Shown: piece by piece, positions 7,174 through 15,610 of the stretch | How positions within the stretch are numbered: position 1 is the stretch's first letter | Layout: each line of letters begins with the position of its first letter | From: Fibrobacter sp. | GTDB lineage: Bacteria > Fibrobacterota > Fibrobacteria > Fibrobacterales > Fibrobacteraceae | Reading direction: 5' to 3' | DNA: 34,470 nucleotides | NCBI GenBank assembly: GCA_024398955.1 | Contig: JAKSIG010000030.1 | Location: forward strand, 1-34,470 | Translations under genes and position numbers: made by a program | Notes under the pieces: model-generated | Databases searched by the model: none | The model's input: the letters and a program-made list of their open reading frames with translations, nothing else | What the model was told of the DNA's origin: nothing

Positions 7174-7377
7174 CTTTTTTTTAAGCGGGGTTCTCATTGC
7201 AATTTTTATAAAAACTGCAGGGTTGGCCTGCGAACTCCGCTGCGATTATTTCATACCGAAACGTCAGCTGTTTCACCCTTGCAACACGAACTGTTTCGTT
7301 TTGCATACGAAGCCTCCGCAGGCATTTTTCTACATTGTTCAGCATTAGTCAACTATCATCAATCATCAATTAACGCC

Positions 7378-8718
7378 GTGCCTCGCAACCTATACGAAGG
7401 AAACATCCTAAAGAATATCGGCCTGTTCTCGGTGCCGTTTCTGATAGCAAACTTCCTGCAGACTCTGTACGGAATGGCTGACCTGTTCATTATTGGACAG
7501 TTTACGGATGCTGCAGGCATTACCGCCGTTGCAGTCGGTAGCCAGGTGATGCACTTTGTAACGGTGATTCTTATCGGGCTTACCATGGGCACCACCGTTC
7601 TCATGGGGCAGGCCGTAGGCGCCAGTCGGCACAGGAGCCTCAGTCGTATTCTGGGGAACACCTCCGTAATTTTTACAGCGGTGGCGGTTCTGTTCACTGC
7701 AATTCTTCTGGCGGCAGCTCCCCAGGTCGTCTCCTTGCTTTCGACTCCTTCTGAGGCCGTGTCGGGAACGACCCGCTACCTGGTGGTCTGCTTCCTGGGG
7801 ATTCCCTTCATTACTGCCTACAATGTGATTGCTGCAAGTTTCCGCGGCCTGGGCGATACCAAGAGCCCCATGTACTTTGTAACTGCGTCCTGCGTGGTGA
7901 ACATCGGGCTTGACTTCCTGTTCGTAGGTCCCCTGCATATGGGGCCCGAGGGTGCCGCCCTTGCTACAGTCCTATCCCAGCTGTTCTGCGTCGTTATTAC
8001 TCTCGCTGCCATCAAGCTTAAGAAGGTCCGCTTCGAAATTCCGCTTTCATGTAGCGACCTTCGTCTGAATAAGGCTATTTTCTGGAGTCTGGTGAAGATC
8101 GGCCTCCCGGTGGCCTGCCAGGAGGGCTTTATCCAGGTTTCCTTCCTGTTCATTACCCTCATCGCAAACTCCCGCGGGCTGGAAATCGCCGCCGCAGTCG
8201 GCGTCGTAGAAAAGATCATCTGCTTCCTGTTCCTGGTGCCGTCGGCCATGCTTTCTTCTGTTTCCGCCATCAGCGCCCAGTGCATTGGTGCGGAACGCTA
8301 TGATCGCGCCCGCAAGACCCTTTACAGCGGGATAGGAATCGCCGCGGGTTTTGGCCTGATTTGCGGCATCCTCTTTCAGTTCGTTTCGGAGCCTGTACTC
8401 GCATTGTTTACCGACGATGCCCAAGTCATTACCTATGGAACCCAATACCTGCACGCCTATGTTTTCGACTGTATGGTGGCGGGAATCCATTTCTGCTTTA
8501 GCGGCTACTTCTGCGCCTGCGGTCTTTCTATAGTGTCCTTTATACACAATGCGGTGTCCATCGTGACACTTAGGGTACCTGGGGCGTATCTTGCCTCGGT
8601 CTGGTATCCGGACACCTTGTTCCCCATGGGAATCGCCACCTTGAGCGGCTCCTTCCTTTCTGCAGTTATCTGTGCAGTGGTTTATTTGGTATTGGAATAT
8701 CGCCGAAAGCCCCGATAG
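7378..8718 (+). CDS. MATE-family multidrug/Na+-coupled efflux transporter
   Basis: From the GTG at 7378 the product is 446 residues, the usual MATE length. It begins EGNILKNIGLFSVPFLIANF, the typical MATE first helix, followed by about twelve hydrophobic helices in two related halves. VGSQVMHF, the MGQAVGA segment after helix 2 and AASFRGLGDTKSP in the loop after helix 4 are characteristic. MATE proteins export cationic drugs or metabolites across the inner membrane using Na+ or H+ gradients; the substrate is unknown. No ribosome-binding site is visible before the GTG, and the frame stays open upstream to 7156, so the start is the least certain part. The upstream segment is not MATE-like and overlaps the hsp20 promoter. 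Confidence 0.88.
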   Translation: MPRNLYEGNILKNIGLFSVPFLIANFLQTLYGMADLFIIGQFTDAAGITAVAVGSQVMHFVTVILIGLTMGTTVLMGQAVGASRHRSLSRILGNTSVIFTAVAVLFTAILLAAAPQVVSLLSTPSEAVSGTTRYLVVCFLGIPFITAYNVIAASFRGLGDTKSPMYFVTASCVVNIGLDFLFVGPLHMGPEGAALATVLSQLFCVVITLAAIKLKKVRFEIPLSCSDLRLNKAIFWSLVKIGLPVACQEGFIQVSFLFITLIANSRGLEIAAAVGVVEKIICFLFLVPSAMLSSVSAISAQCIGAERYDRARKTLYSGIGIAAGFGLICGILFQFVSEPVLALFTDDAQVITYGTQYLHAYVFDCMVAGIHFCFSGYFCACGLSIVSFIHNAVSIVTLRVPGAYLASVWYPDTLFPMGIATLSGSFLSAVICAVVYLVLEYRRKPR

Positions 8719-8748
8719 GGCCAAAATAGTATATATTTTGTTCCGAAC

Positions 8749-8773
8749 CTCCCTTTTCCAAGGGAGTCTCTTT
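8749..8773 (+). terminator. Probable terminator after the MATE gene
   Basis: A 7-bp stem (8749-8755 with 8760-8766) with a 4-base loop is followed by TCTCTTT. The T-run is weak, and only about 20 bases separate it from the next gene's start, so it may be leaky. Confidence 0.5.
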
Positions 8774-8794
8774 GTGTTGCCTGGAGACTGAATC

Positions 8795-11776
8795 TTGTCG
8801 CTTTTTTTGATTGAATACGCTATTGTTTCGCTGGTGTTCGCCGCCATAGACGTTCTGCTTGCCGTAATGTCTTTTAAGAAGAAGGACTCTCGCGGCAGGG
8901 CGTTGGGCTATACCTGTGTGGGTTGCGCCGCTGTGGACCTGTTCTATTTGGGTAGCATAGCCTGCGACAACTATTTTTTGAATTCCTGTCTTTCCAGTCT
9001 GTACTTTTTCAGTGTCAGTTTCATGGTGCTGGCCCTTGTCTGCTTTTCAAGGGAATTTTGCGGAATGCAGCTGTCAAAGTTCGGGAAGGTGTTCCTGAAA
9101 ATTGCCGGTACATGGCTTGTTCTTGACGGCATTACGCTCTTGATAAATCCATTCAAGGAAATTGTCGTAAGCTATGTACCGCGTGCGACGGAATTCGCAA
9201 AGTTCAGCTACGACATGCATCTGGGTTTCTACATCCATTTGGCTTTCTGCTACCTCTTGGTGATCACCAGCGTATTCTTCATCATTTATAGGCTTGCTCG
9301 AGTCCCCCTGGAGTACAAACGCCAGTATCTTTATGCCTTGCTTGGCATTATAGTCATTGTTGCCATTAATGCTGTATTCCTTTTCCTGCCAGGTTTATCT
9401 AGGTACAATTTCCTGGATTACTCCATTCTTGGTTATAGCCTTGGAGCCTATGTGTTCTACTGGGCTTGCTTCCAGTATTCTGTAAAGGGAATGATGGACC
9501 TGTTCAAGATGAGCGTCTTTGAAAATTTGGATCAGGGCCTTGTCTTGTTTGATTATGATAAACGTCTTATTCTCCATAACGATATGGTGGATAAGCTACT
9601 GCCTCGGGTGCAGCTGAAGGAACAGATGCGTCTACAGGATTTCATGCGCCTGTGCAAAATCAATATGGGCGGCGAATATGATTCCTTCGTGGTGCAGTGT
9701 TACGCCGAGACAGATGGCGGAAAGAAACCTTTACGTTGCGACTACAGGACTATCCGAAATAAGCGAGGCAAGGTTCTTGGCAGACTGTTCATGTTCTCCA
9801 ATGCGGTTCTCGCTACCGATACTCTGACCGGTTTCCACAACTGGGATGACTTCTCCTTCTATACCGAAGAGAATGAAGGTGTTGCCCGCGAAAACATGAT
9901 CGTTGCCGCTGTCGATATTATAGGGCTTTCCTTTGTGAATGGTTCCCAGGGGCACCATATGGGCGACCGACGTATCAAGGAATTGTCTGACCTTCTGCGT
10001 CAGAATATGCCTGTGGGTACTTATTTCATTCGAGGGCAGGATGCTATTCTTGTTGCCATGTGCGTGGGTCAAGATGAAACTCTTGTCTTGGATATCCTGA
10101 AGAAAATCGAACAGCAATTCGAACTTGCCATACAGTATGGTGTAAGTGCCTGCAGGAGTTCCGATGACATTCTGGATTCCATTGGGCTTGCTATTAAGGG
10201 CCTAAATCAGAAAAAATTGCTGACCAAGGATTCCAACCATTCCGTCATTCTGAATTCCCTGGTACAGGCCTTGCAGGAATGTGACAGCGATACCGAGGAA
10301 CATGTCCGCAGAACCCAGCTCATGGGTGCTGAACTTGGCAAGCGCATTGGCCTGAACGATGTGCAGCAGAGCGACCTCTCGTTACTTTGCCTGCTACACG
10401 ATATCGGCAAGATTGGTGTTCCTCTAGAAATCCTGAATAAACCGGGTAAGCTGACCGCAGAAGAGTGGGACGTTCTTCGTTCCCATCCGGCGAAGGGCTA
10501 CCAGATCGCAAAGAGCTCTGCGGAACTTTGTGGCATTGCCGACATGATTCTGCATCATCATGAACGCTGGGACGGTGCCGGCTATCCCGATGGCCTGGCC
10601 CGCGAATCCATTCCGCTGCTTTCTCGTGTGATTGCCGTGGTGGATGCATACGACGCCATGGTGAATACCCGCTCCTACCGCAAGGCCTTGCCCCAGCAGG
10701 TGGCAATCGACGAACTGAAGCGCTGTGCCGGCTCCCAGTTCGACCCCAATATTGTCTCCGAATTTATCCAGATGATCGAATCTCTGCCTGCGGTGGAGGA
10801 AAACGTTCACGATGGTGTATCGGAAGACGTAAAGGAAGCCGTCCGCGAAGAACTGAACCAGGGTTCTGTTTCCAATTCATTCCATAGCGTGCACAACCTT
10901 AAGTTTATTCGTTACACTCTGGATGACAAGAACTATATCGTCGACTTTGACAGGAGCCTAGAGGAACTTACGGGCTATTCTGCTGTTGACATCCAGAACA
11001 ACCGCATGACTCAAATGGACTTGATTCCGCCGGAAGACCGCACGGAATACGTCAGCCTGATGATTGAAGTCCTGGGCAAGAACCCCAGTGCATTCTTTGA
11101 ACATCGAATCCTTCGCAAGGACGGCTCCGTCATCTATGTGCTTTGCTATGGACGCCGATACTTTGACTCTGCCGCACGTGCAGGACGTTCCGAAGTGATT
11201 GTGGCTGATGTTGCCGATACCTACACCTTGCGAATCATGGCCGACATGGAACGCAGCAAGGTCCGTCAGCAGCAGGCTCAATGGGAAAACGTTTACCGCA
11301 GGGACTCCCTCACGGGACTTCTGAATCGTAATGCCTTCAAGAGCGATACCGAGTTCAAACTGCTTGAAGGCAAGACCAAGGTGATGCTCCTGATGCTGGA
11401 TGTGGACAAGTTCAAGAATTATAACGACACCTATGGCCATGTGGCTGGCGACGAGTTCCTGGCCCTGGTGGGCCAGACGCTTCTTTCCGCCCTTCGTCGT
11501 GACGACATTGCAGGCCGTATGGGTGGCGATGAGTTTGCCGCAGCCCTATTCTTCAAGAAGGACTGTTCCGACGAGTTCATGTATGAACGTGCCCAGCAGA
11601 TCTTTGACAAGATCAACATGAGCCTTAAAATGGCGACGAAGGGGACCAGTCTCTCCATGGGCGCAATTATTTCTAACGAAGAACTGAACACCTTCAATGA
11701 ACTGTACCAGTCTGCAGACAAGCTGCTGTACAACTCCAAGGAGACGGGGCGTTCTCGTATTTCGGTGAATCAGTAA
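8795..11776 (+). CDS. Membrane hybrid c-di-GMP protein: 7TM, degenerate GGDEF, HD-GYP, PAS, GGDEF
   Basis: The 993-residue protein starts at TTG 8795, with TGGAG eight bases upstream. About seven membrane helices fill residues 1-235, then a linker/PAS-like region. A first GGDEF-like domain (about 338-440) is degenerate: DTLTGFHNW is kept but the active loop reads RGQDA (413-417). An HD-GYP phosphodiesterase domain follows, with LLHDIGKIG (H535-D536), HHHERWDGAGYPDG (GYPDG 596-600) and DAYDAM. A PAS domain (about 700-815) comes next, then a complete GGDEF domain with DSLTGLLNR, a RRDD inhibitory site and GGDEF at 910-914. It should both make and break cyclic di-GMP at the inner membrane, under control of the membrane sensor and PAS. 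It is flanked by terminators and has no partner gene. Confidence 0.9.
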   Translation: MSLFLIEYAIVSLVFAAIDVLLAVMSFKKKDSRGRALGYTCVGCAAVDLFYLGSIACDNYFLNSCLSSLYFFSVSFMVLALVCFSREFCGMQLSKFGKVFLKIAGTWLVLDGITLLINPFKEIVVSYVPRATEFAKFSYDMHLGFYIHLAFCYLLVITSVFFIIYRLARVPLEYKRQYLYALLGIIVIVAINAVFLFLPGLSRYNFLDYSILGYSLGAYVFYWACFQYSVKGMMDLFKMSVFENLDQGLVLFDYDKRLILHNDMVDKLLPRVQLKEQMRLQDFMRLCKINMGGEYDSFVVQCYAETDGGKKPLRCDYRTIRNKRGKVLGRLFMFSNAVLATDTLTGFHNWDDFSFYTEENEGVARENMIVAAVDIIGLSFVNGSQGHHMGDRRIKELSDLLRQNMPVGTYFIRGQDAILVAMCVGQDETLVLDILKKIEQQFELAIQYGVSACRSSDDILDSIGLAIKGLNQKKLLTKDSNHSVILNSLVQALQECDSDTEEHVRRTQLMGAELGKRIGLNDVQQSDLSLLCLLHDIGKIGVPLEILNKPGKLTAEEWDVLRSHPAKGYQIAKSSAELCGIADMILHHHERWDGAGYPDGLARESIPLLSRVIAVVDAYDAMVNTRSYRKALPQQVAIDELKRCAGSQFDPNIVSEFIQMIESLPAVEENVHDGVSEDVKEAVREELNQGSVSNSFHSVHNLKFIRYTLDDKNYIVDFDRSLEELTGYSAVDIQNNRMTQMDLIPPEDRTEYVSLMIEVLGKNPSAFFEHRILRKDGSVIYVLCYGRRYFDSAARAGRSEVIVADVADTYTLRIMADMERSKVRQQQAQWENVYRRDSLTGLLNRNAFKSDTEFKLLEGKTKVMLLMLDVDKFKNYNDTYGHVAGDEFLALVGQTLLSALRRDDIAGRMGGDEFAAALFFKKDCSDEFMYERAQQIFDKINMSLKMATKGTSLSMGAIISNEELNTFNELYQSADKLLYNSKETGRSRISVNQ

Positions 11777-11785
11777 TTTTATAAA

Positions 11786-11814
11786 GATTGCAGTGTGTTT
11801 CTGCAGTCTTTTTT
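11786..11814. terminator. Bidirectional terminator between convergent genes
   Basis: An 8-bp stem (11786-11793 with 11801-11808, one G-T pair) with a 7-base loop is followed on the plus strand by six T (11809-11814), strong for the GGDEF/HD-GYP gene. On the minus strand it follows the TolC-like stop directly, with a weaker TTTAT tail. Confidence 0.8.
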
Positions 11815-13114
11815 AATCCAGCTTTCCCTGATATAGTTCCAGGAGCTTTCTGGCAAGAAGGCTCGTGTATTTGGCGTTGGTCAAGGTGACCTTTGCGCTT
11901 TCCAGATTGTTTTTCTGGGTCAGGTAGTCTGTATAGGTCAGGGCGCCGGCGTTGCGCTGTTCTTCGGCTACGGTTAGAGCTTCTGTTTCAGCCTCTACCT
12001 GAAGGCTTGCCGCCTTCCATTGCATGTCGGCACTGACTGCGTTAATGTAAAGCTTTTCGATGTTGTTTTCTAGATTCTTTGAAGATTCCTGCAGCGCTAC
12101 CTGAGAGGATGCCTCGTTGACCTGGGCCTGCAGTACCTTGTTGCTTGTGGAACCGTTGTCGATGATAGGAATGTTGATGTTCAGCGAAATGGAGTTCTGC
12201 CATCCGTTTTTCATCTGCCGTCCATAGCGGTCCGATTCAAATCCGGTAAATCCTGTAGAGGAATTGGCTCCAAGGGTAACAGTTACGGAACTGTTCTTGC
12301 CGGCTACTTCTGTATTTTTTTTGGCAGCCTTTATAGAAATACTGTCGGATTTTAATCCTGGATTGGCGGCGCGGGCATCGGCCATAAGCTGGTCGTAGGC
12401 AGGGAGCGGGTCCAGGGAGTCGGGAGAGGAGACTCCTGCATCAATGGATGCGACATTCATGCTGTCCTTGGCGTCCACTTCCATTAACTGACGAAGAGTT
12501 GTCTTTGCCGTGCTGACGTTCAGCTGTGCAGTTAGCTGAGCCACCTGCTTCTGCAAAACGCTGGACTGTGACTGGGTCAAGTCCTTTTTGGTAATGGTGC
12601 CGGCCTCAAAGAGCTTGCTGTAATGTTCGAATTCTGCCTGGGCTAGTTCTACAGAGGCGTCTGCAGTGCGTAGCTTTTCCTGGGCCGCTAGCAGGTTCAT
12701 ATAGGCGTTCAGCACGCTTTCCTGTATGGAGCGTTCTGTCTGCTTTGTTGCCTGGAGTACAGCCTCCTTGTTCAGCTGGCTGGCCTCGGTATTCAACTTT
12801 GTGGAACCGCCATCCCAAAGGGTGTAGGATCCGGAGATGCCGACGCTAAAGCGGTAATGGTCCTGGGGGTGGTCTGCCAAGGGGTGGTCGTAAAGAGTGT
12901 TTCCAATCTGGGCGCTGACGGAAGGACCTCCAGAAGATTGAGCCTGCTTGACGGAAATGTCTGCGGACTGTTCCTTGAGCTTAGCGGCTTCCAGCGAAAG
13001 GCTTGTCTTTTTTGCCTGATTCAGGCATTCTTCCAGGGTCCACGTACCGTCGGCAGCCCAAAGTGCTGTTGCGCTGGCGATAAAACCGAAGAAGAATGCT
13101 TTTGACTTAATCAT
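11813..13114 (-). CDS. TolC-family outer-membrane efflux protein
   Basis: The product is 433 residues from the ATG at 13114, chosen because a clean signal peptide (basic KSK, hydrophobic core, cleavage after ALWA) starts there; the longer frame adds a non-signal-like stretch. The mature protein starts TWTLEECLNQAKKTSLSLEAA, the classic outer-membrane-efflux-protein opening, followed by two long Ala/Gln/Leu-rich coiled-coil repeats with internal similarity (for example GTITKKDLTQSQSSV and GALTYTDYLTQKNNLESA). Such proteins trimerise into a periplasm-spanning exit duct for type I secretion or efflux pumps. No adaptor or RND pump gene adjoins it; a MacB-like ABC pair lies at 24417-26443 in the same window, but pairing with it is speculative. 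Confidence 0.9.
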   Translation of the reverse strand: MIKSKAFFFGFIASATALWAADGTWTLEECLNQAKKTSLSLEAAKLKEQSADISVKQAQSSGGPSVSAQIGNTLYDHPLADHPQDHYRFSVGISGSYTLWDGGSTKLNTEASQLNKEAVLQATKQTERSIQESVLNAYMNLLAAQEKLRTADASVELAQAEFEHYSKLFEAGTITKKDLTQSQSSVLQKQVAQLTAQLNVSTAKTTLRQLMEVDAKDSMNVASIDAGVSSPDSLDPLPAYDQLMADARAANPGLKSDSISIKAAKKNTEVAGKNSSVTVTLGANSSTGFTGFESDRYGRQMKNGWQNSISLNINIPIIDNGSTSNKVLQAQVNEASSQVALQESSKNLENNIEKLYINAVSADMQWKAASLQVEAETEALTVAEEQRNAGALTYTDYLTQKNNLESAKVTLTNAKYTSLLARKLLELYQGKLD

Positions 13115-13209
13115 GACCTTTAGTTGCCTAGAAAGGGGAGTTCGTTGCGTCACCGCTGCAGCAAAATAGAAAATTTGAATTTGCCCCGCGGGCAAGGATA
13201 TCAAAAACA

Positions 13210-13237
13210 AAAAAGAACCCGTTTCTGGGTTCTTTTT
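13210..13237 (-). terminator. Terminator downstream of tRNA-Val
   Basis: A perfect 11-bp stem (13210-13220 with 13227-13237), six-base loop, with T-rich flanks on either strand. On the minus strand it lies a few bases after the tRNA end and is followed by TG and a T5 run. Confidence 0.8.
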
Positions 13238-13241
13238 CGAG

Positions 13242-13316
13242 TGGACGGTATTGGATTTGAACCAATGACCTCTGCCGTGTGAAAGCAGCGCTCTAAACCA
13301 ACTGAGCTAACCGTCC
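13242..13316 (-). tRNA. tRNA-Val (anticodon CAC)
   Basis: The minus strand folds into a full cloverleaf of 75 bases. The acceptor stem is GGACGGT/ACCGTCC, the D arm GCTC...GAGC, the anticodon stem CTGCT/GGCAG with loop TTCACAC, the variable loop AGGTC, and the T arm ATTGG-TTCAAAT-CCAAT, with discriminator A. The anticodon CAC reads the valine codon GUG. The 3' CCA is not encoded, so CCA-adding enzyme is needed. It has its own promoter and terminator and no neighbouring tRNAs. Confidence 0.93.
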
Positions 13317-13329
13317 GAATGTGGGTGCA

Positions 13330-13358
13330 AATATACAAACAACCAAGGACCTTGTCAA
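13330..13358 (-). promoter_or_regulatory. Sigma-70-type promoter of tRNA-Val
   Basis: On the minus strand TTGACA (13358-13353), a 17-base spacer and TATATT (13335-13330) end 13 bases before the mature tRNA 5' end. Confidence 0.8.
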
Positions 13359-13393
13359 GGGAGAAATTCGCTTACTTGCCTTACGAATGCAGG

Positions 13394-13494
13394 CGCTTCT
13401 CTCGCCTTACAAATACTGGCACTCTACGAGTGCAGTACCTTCGGCTCGGTCATGTCGGCAAGCAAGCTTGCCGTCGCGACACTCGCCTTATAGG
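13394..13494. repeat. Hairpin-rich extragenic element
   Basis: CTCGCCTTA occurs near both ends of this stretch. Between them are a hairpin with stem 13414-13417/13434-13437 continued by 13419-13424/13428-13433, and a second hairpin 13457-13462/13467-13472. The layout (CTCGCC, hairpin, GGCTCG) resembles 4166-4206. The right end overlaps the last bases of the PTS IIA gene on the minus strand, so it could also serve as its 3' processing or termination region. Confidence 0.4.
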
Positions 13495-13952
13495 TATTTG
13501 TCTTCGGCGGCTTTGAGGATGGTCAGGAATTCTGCCGGGGTCTTGGAGGCGATAAGATCCTTGCGGACACCGCCGTCGGCCAGAAGACGGCTGACAGAAG
13601 ACAGTGCCTTAAGGTGAGGACCCACGGTGTTGCCCGGGCTTACGATAAGGATAATCAGGTACACGGGCTCGCCGTCAAAGGAAGCGAAGTCCAGACCATT
13701 CTCAATGGTTGCAGCAACCATGCACATGCGGTCTACATAGTCAATCTTTGCGTGAGGGACAGCCAAGCCGCATCCGATACCGGTAGAGCGGCTCTGCTCG
13801 CGGTTCCATACGGCATCGAAGATCTCGTTGCGATGATCCAGTTTGTAGGCGCTGCAGAGTGTGTCTACCAGTTCGTTCAGGATTGCCTCCTTAGTGGTGC
13901 TGGCAGAGTTGATCAAAATGCAATTGTCTACAAATCTTTCGGAAAGACGCAT
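13488..13952 (-). CDS. PTS EIIA type-2 domain protein, PtsN-like
   Basis: The 154-residue cytosolic protein is a single EIIA fructose/nitrogen-type domain. The phospho-acceptor is His67 in GLAVPHAK, preceded by the family segment REQSRSTGIGCG. The later core LDFASFDGEPVYLIILIVSP and HLKALSSVSRLL also match. Free-standing members (PtsN, EIIA-Ntr) usually regulate K+ transport, nitrogen or sigma-54-linked processes, not sugar uptake, and no EIIB/EIIC gene is adjacent. AAAGGA lies about six bases before the ATG. Its presence together with a sigma-54 promoter at 7156 is suggestive only. It could instead be the IIA of a distant transporter. Confidence 0.87.
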   Translation of the reverse strand: MRLSERFVDNCILINSASTTKEAILNELVDTLCSAYKLDHRNEIFDAVWNREQSRSTGIGCGLAVPHAKIDYVDRMCMVAATIENGLDFASFDGEPVYLIILIVSPGNTVGPHLKALSSVSRLLADGGVRKDLIASKTPAEFLTILKAAEDKYL

Positions 13953-14051
13953 ATTTATCCTTTTGATAATTGTCTAGGCAGATATTTTAGCAAAATAATC
14001 GTTTTTGGAAAGACCTTAAATGCCGATGTATATAGAAAATATCAAAAATCG

Positions 14052-14810
14052 TTAAAATTTGCCCAAAAACGTCAATAATTCCAGCTGGGAGTTAAATGCG
14101 GTGTCGCTTTCCAGGGCCTTGCTCATGGTAGAAACGTCAATTTGGCCGGGGGCTTCGGCGCGTCCAATGGCTCCATAGGTCAGGTTAGCCCCTTCGGCAA
14201 GGCTCCAGAGGCGGCTGACCTTTCCGGTTTCGCCCATCCCGAAGGCGGCGAAAAGCTGGAATTTTTTTGAATGTTTCTTGATGAACTTGTAGAGACGGTC
14301 GCAGTCCGTTTCGGAATTGCTCATGGCGGCGATTTTCAGACCGGGGGCGCTGAACCGTTTTACGTCCTTGGCGTATTCTTCCAGTTCGGCATCGCTGGGG
14401 ATGCGTTCGAAGTTGTGTTCCGAGATGAGCAGTTGGGTCTTGCGGCTGACTGCCAGCTTGTTCAGTTGTTCGAAATCTGCCAGGTAGTCCCTTTCCAGGT
14501 CAAGCCATTCTGGGACTTCGGCGGCATCCAGAATCCTGGCCCACAGCTCCATACGCTCCACGACGCGGGCGTCGGGGAATGTTCCGCCGTCATGCTTGAG
14601 ACGGATGGTTCCAATCTGCATCTTGCCGGGGGCGACCTTGCGTACGCGTGCTGAAAGCGCCGGCCACTGCTTTTCGTCAAAGAAGTCGTAGCGAATTTCC
14701 AGGGCGGTGCAGGACTCGAGATCCAGACGCACCGGGTGCATGGGGTCTTTTTCTGCGGCTTCCAGAGTTTCGGGGCCGACGAGGCCTACCAGGTACTTTG
14801 TTTCGTTCAT
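14052..14810 (-). CDS. aroD: Type I 3-dehydroquinate dehydratase
   Basis: The 252-residue protein matches class I dehydroquinases, which remove water from 3-dehydroquinate through a Schiff base in the third step of the shikimate pathway. Substrate-binding Glu38 and Arg40 lie in LEIRYDFF, the catalytic His132 in SEHNF, the Schiff-base Lys159 in LKIAAM, and a phosphate-like loop GMGETGKVSRLWS follows. The usual motif is S-x-HDF; here Asn133 replaces the Asp. No other shikimate gene is nearby. The PTS IIA gene lies about 100 bases downstream on the same strand with its own ribosome-binding site. The upstream region is shared with the divergent clpP promoter. Confidence 0.88.
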   Translation of the reverse strand: MNETKYLVGLVGPETLEAAEKDPMHPVRLDLESCTALEIRYDFFDEKQWPALSARVRKVAPGKMQIGTIRLKHDGGTFPDARVVERMELWARILDAAEVPEWLDLERDYLADFEQLNKLAVSRKTQLLISEHNFERIPSDAELEEYAKDVKRFSAPGLKIAAMSNSETDCDRLYKFIKKHSKKFQLFAAFGMGETGKVSRLWSLAEGANLTYGAIGRAEAPGQIDVSTMSKALESDTAFNSQLELLTFLGKF

Positions 14811-14858
14811 GACGGAGAATATAGAAAATAGAGGCTAGAAACTAGAGATTTGAGTATA

Positions 14859-14881
14859 GGGGGTAGGGTACGGGGGAGGGG
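14859..14881 (+). other. Four-tract G-run (potential G-quadruplex) upstream of clpP promoter
   Basis: G5-TA-G3-TAC-G5-A-G4 fits the canonical G3+N1-7 quadruplex pattern on the plus strand. It ends 18 bases before the clpP -35 box and lies about 50 bases upstream of the aroD start on the other strand, so it could affect either. Confidence 0.6.
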
Positions 14882-14898
14882 CTTTTTGCGGGCCTATG

Positions 14899-14927
14899 TT
14901 GACAGTTGCGATGCCTAGAACGATAAT
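14899..14927 (+). promoter_or_regulatory. Sigma-70-type promoter of clpP
   Basis: TTGACA (14899-14904), a 17-base spacer and GATAAT (14922-14927) are nearly consensus. Transcription would start near 14934, giving a leader of about 87 bases. No heat-shock operator of CIRCE type is seen. Confidence 0.75.
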
Positions 14928-15020
14928 ATTGGCGAAAAGAATGCCTTGGCGGGGTTCCGACGATACCTGCAATGCGGATTTTTCTAACTTTATAAACGAA
15001 CAAGATAAAGGATTGCTTTT

Positions 15021-15602
15021 ATGGCAGATTGTAACGAAAAGAAAGAAGCTCAGACTCCTGATATGATCAAGAAGGCCGAAGAATACCTGGCCAACAACCG
15101 TCGCATTTTCCTGTGGGGCGGTGTAGACGACGAAAGTGCAGAACGCATCGTCAAGCAGCTTCTTTATTTGGATTCCTTGAATCACGACGACATTACCCTG
15201 TACATCAACAGCCCCGGTGGCGTCATTTCTAGCGGCCTTGCCATTTACGACTGCATAAATGCCATCAAGAGCGATGTGGTTACCGTCTGTTGCGGCCAGG
15301 CAGCCTCCATGGGTGCAGTGCTCTTGACTTCTGGAGCCAAGGGCAAGCGCTATGCATGGCCCAACGCCCGCATCATGATCCATCAGCCCCTGATTCATGG
15401 CGAAATTGTGGCTCCTGCCAGCGACATCCAGATTCAGGCCGAAGAAATGCTCCGCATCCGCGGCATCACCGGTAAGATTCTTGCCGAAACTTCTGGCCAC
15501 ACCATTGAAGAAATCGACCGCGATACCGAACGCGACAACTTCATGAGTGCAGAGGAAGCCAAGGCATACGGCCTGGTGGACATTGTAGAAAGCAAGCTTT
15601 AA
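15021..15602 (+). CDS. clpP: ATP-dependent Clp protease proteolytic subunit
   Basis: The 193-residue product has the ClpP catalytic triad: Ser96 in QAASMGA, His121 in IMIHQP and Asp172 in RDTERDNF. The N-terminal RRIFLWGGVDD and the INSPGG oxyanion segment are also typical. ClpP forms a 14-subunit barrel that degrades proteins fed in by ClpX, ClpA or ClpC. No clpX, tig or lon is adjacent, unlike in many bacteria. AAAGGA sits nine bases before the ATG, and a near-consensus promoter lies upstream. Length is normal, with no evident propeptide. Confidence 0.95.
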   Translation: MADCNEKKEAQTPDMIKKAEEYLANNRRIFLWGGVDDESAERIVKQLLYLDSLNHDDITLYINSPGGVISSGLAIYDCINAIKSDVVTVCCGQAASMGAVLLTSGAKGKRYAWPNARIMIHQPLIHGEIVAPASDIQIQAEEMLRIRGITGKILAETSGHTIEEIDRDTERDNFMSAEEAKAYGLVDIVESKL

Positions 15603-15610
15603 TTAAGAGT

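Noticed and set aside
7081..7197. N-terminal extension of Hsp20
   Set aside because: The ATG at 7080 has a good ribosome-binding site, the extra 39 residues are Lys/Arg-rich and unlike the family, and the sigma-54 promoter lies inside the extension.
7156..7377. N-terminal extension of the MATE transporter
   Set aside because: The 74 added residues lack membrane-protein character, and the GTG at 7378 gives the normal family length, though without a visible ribosome-binding site.
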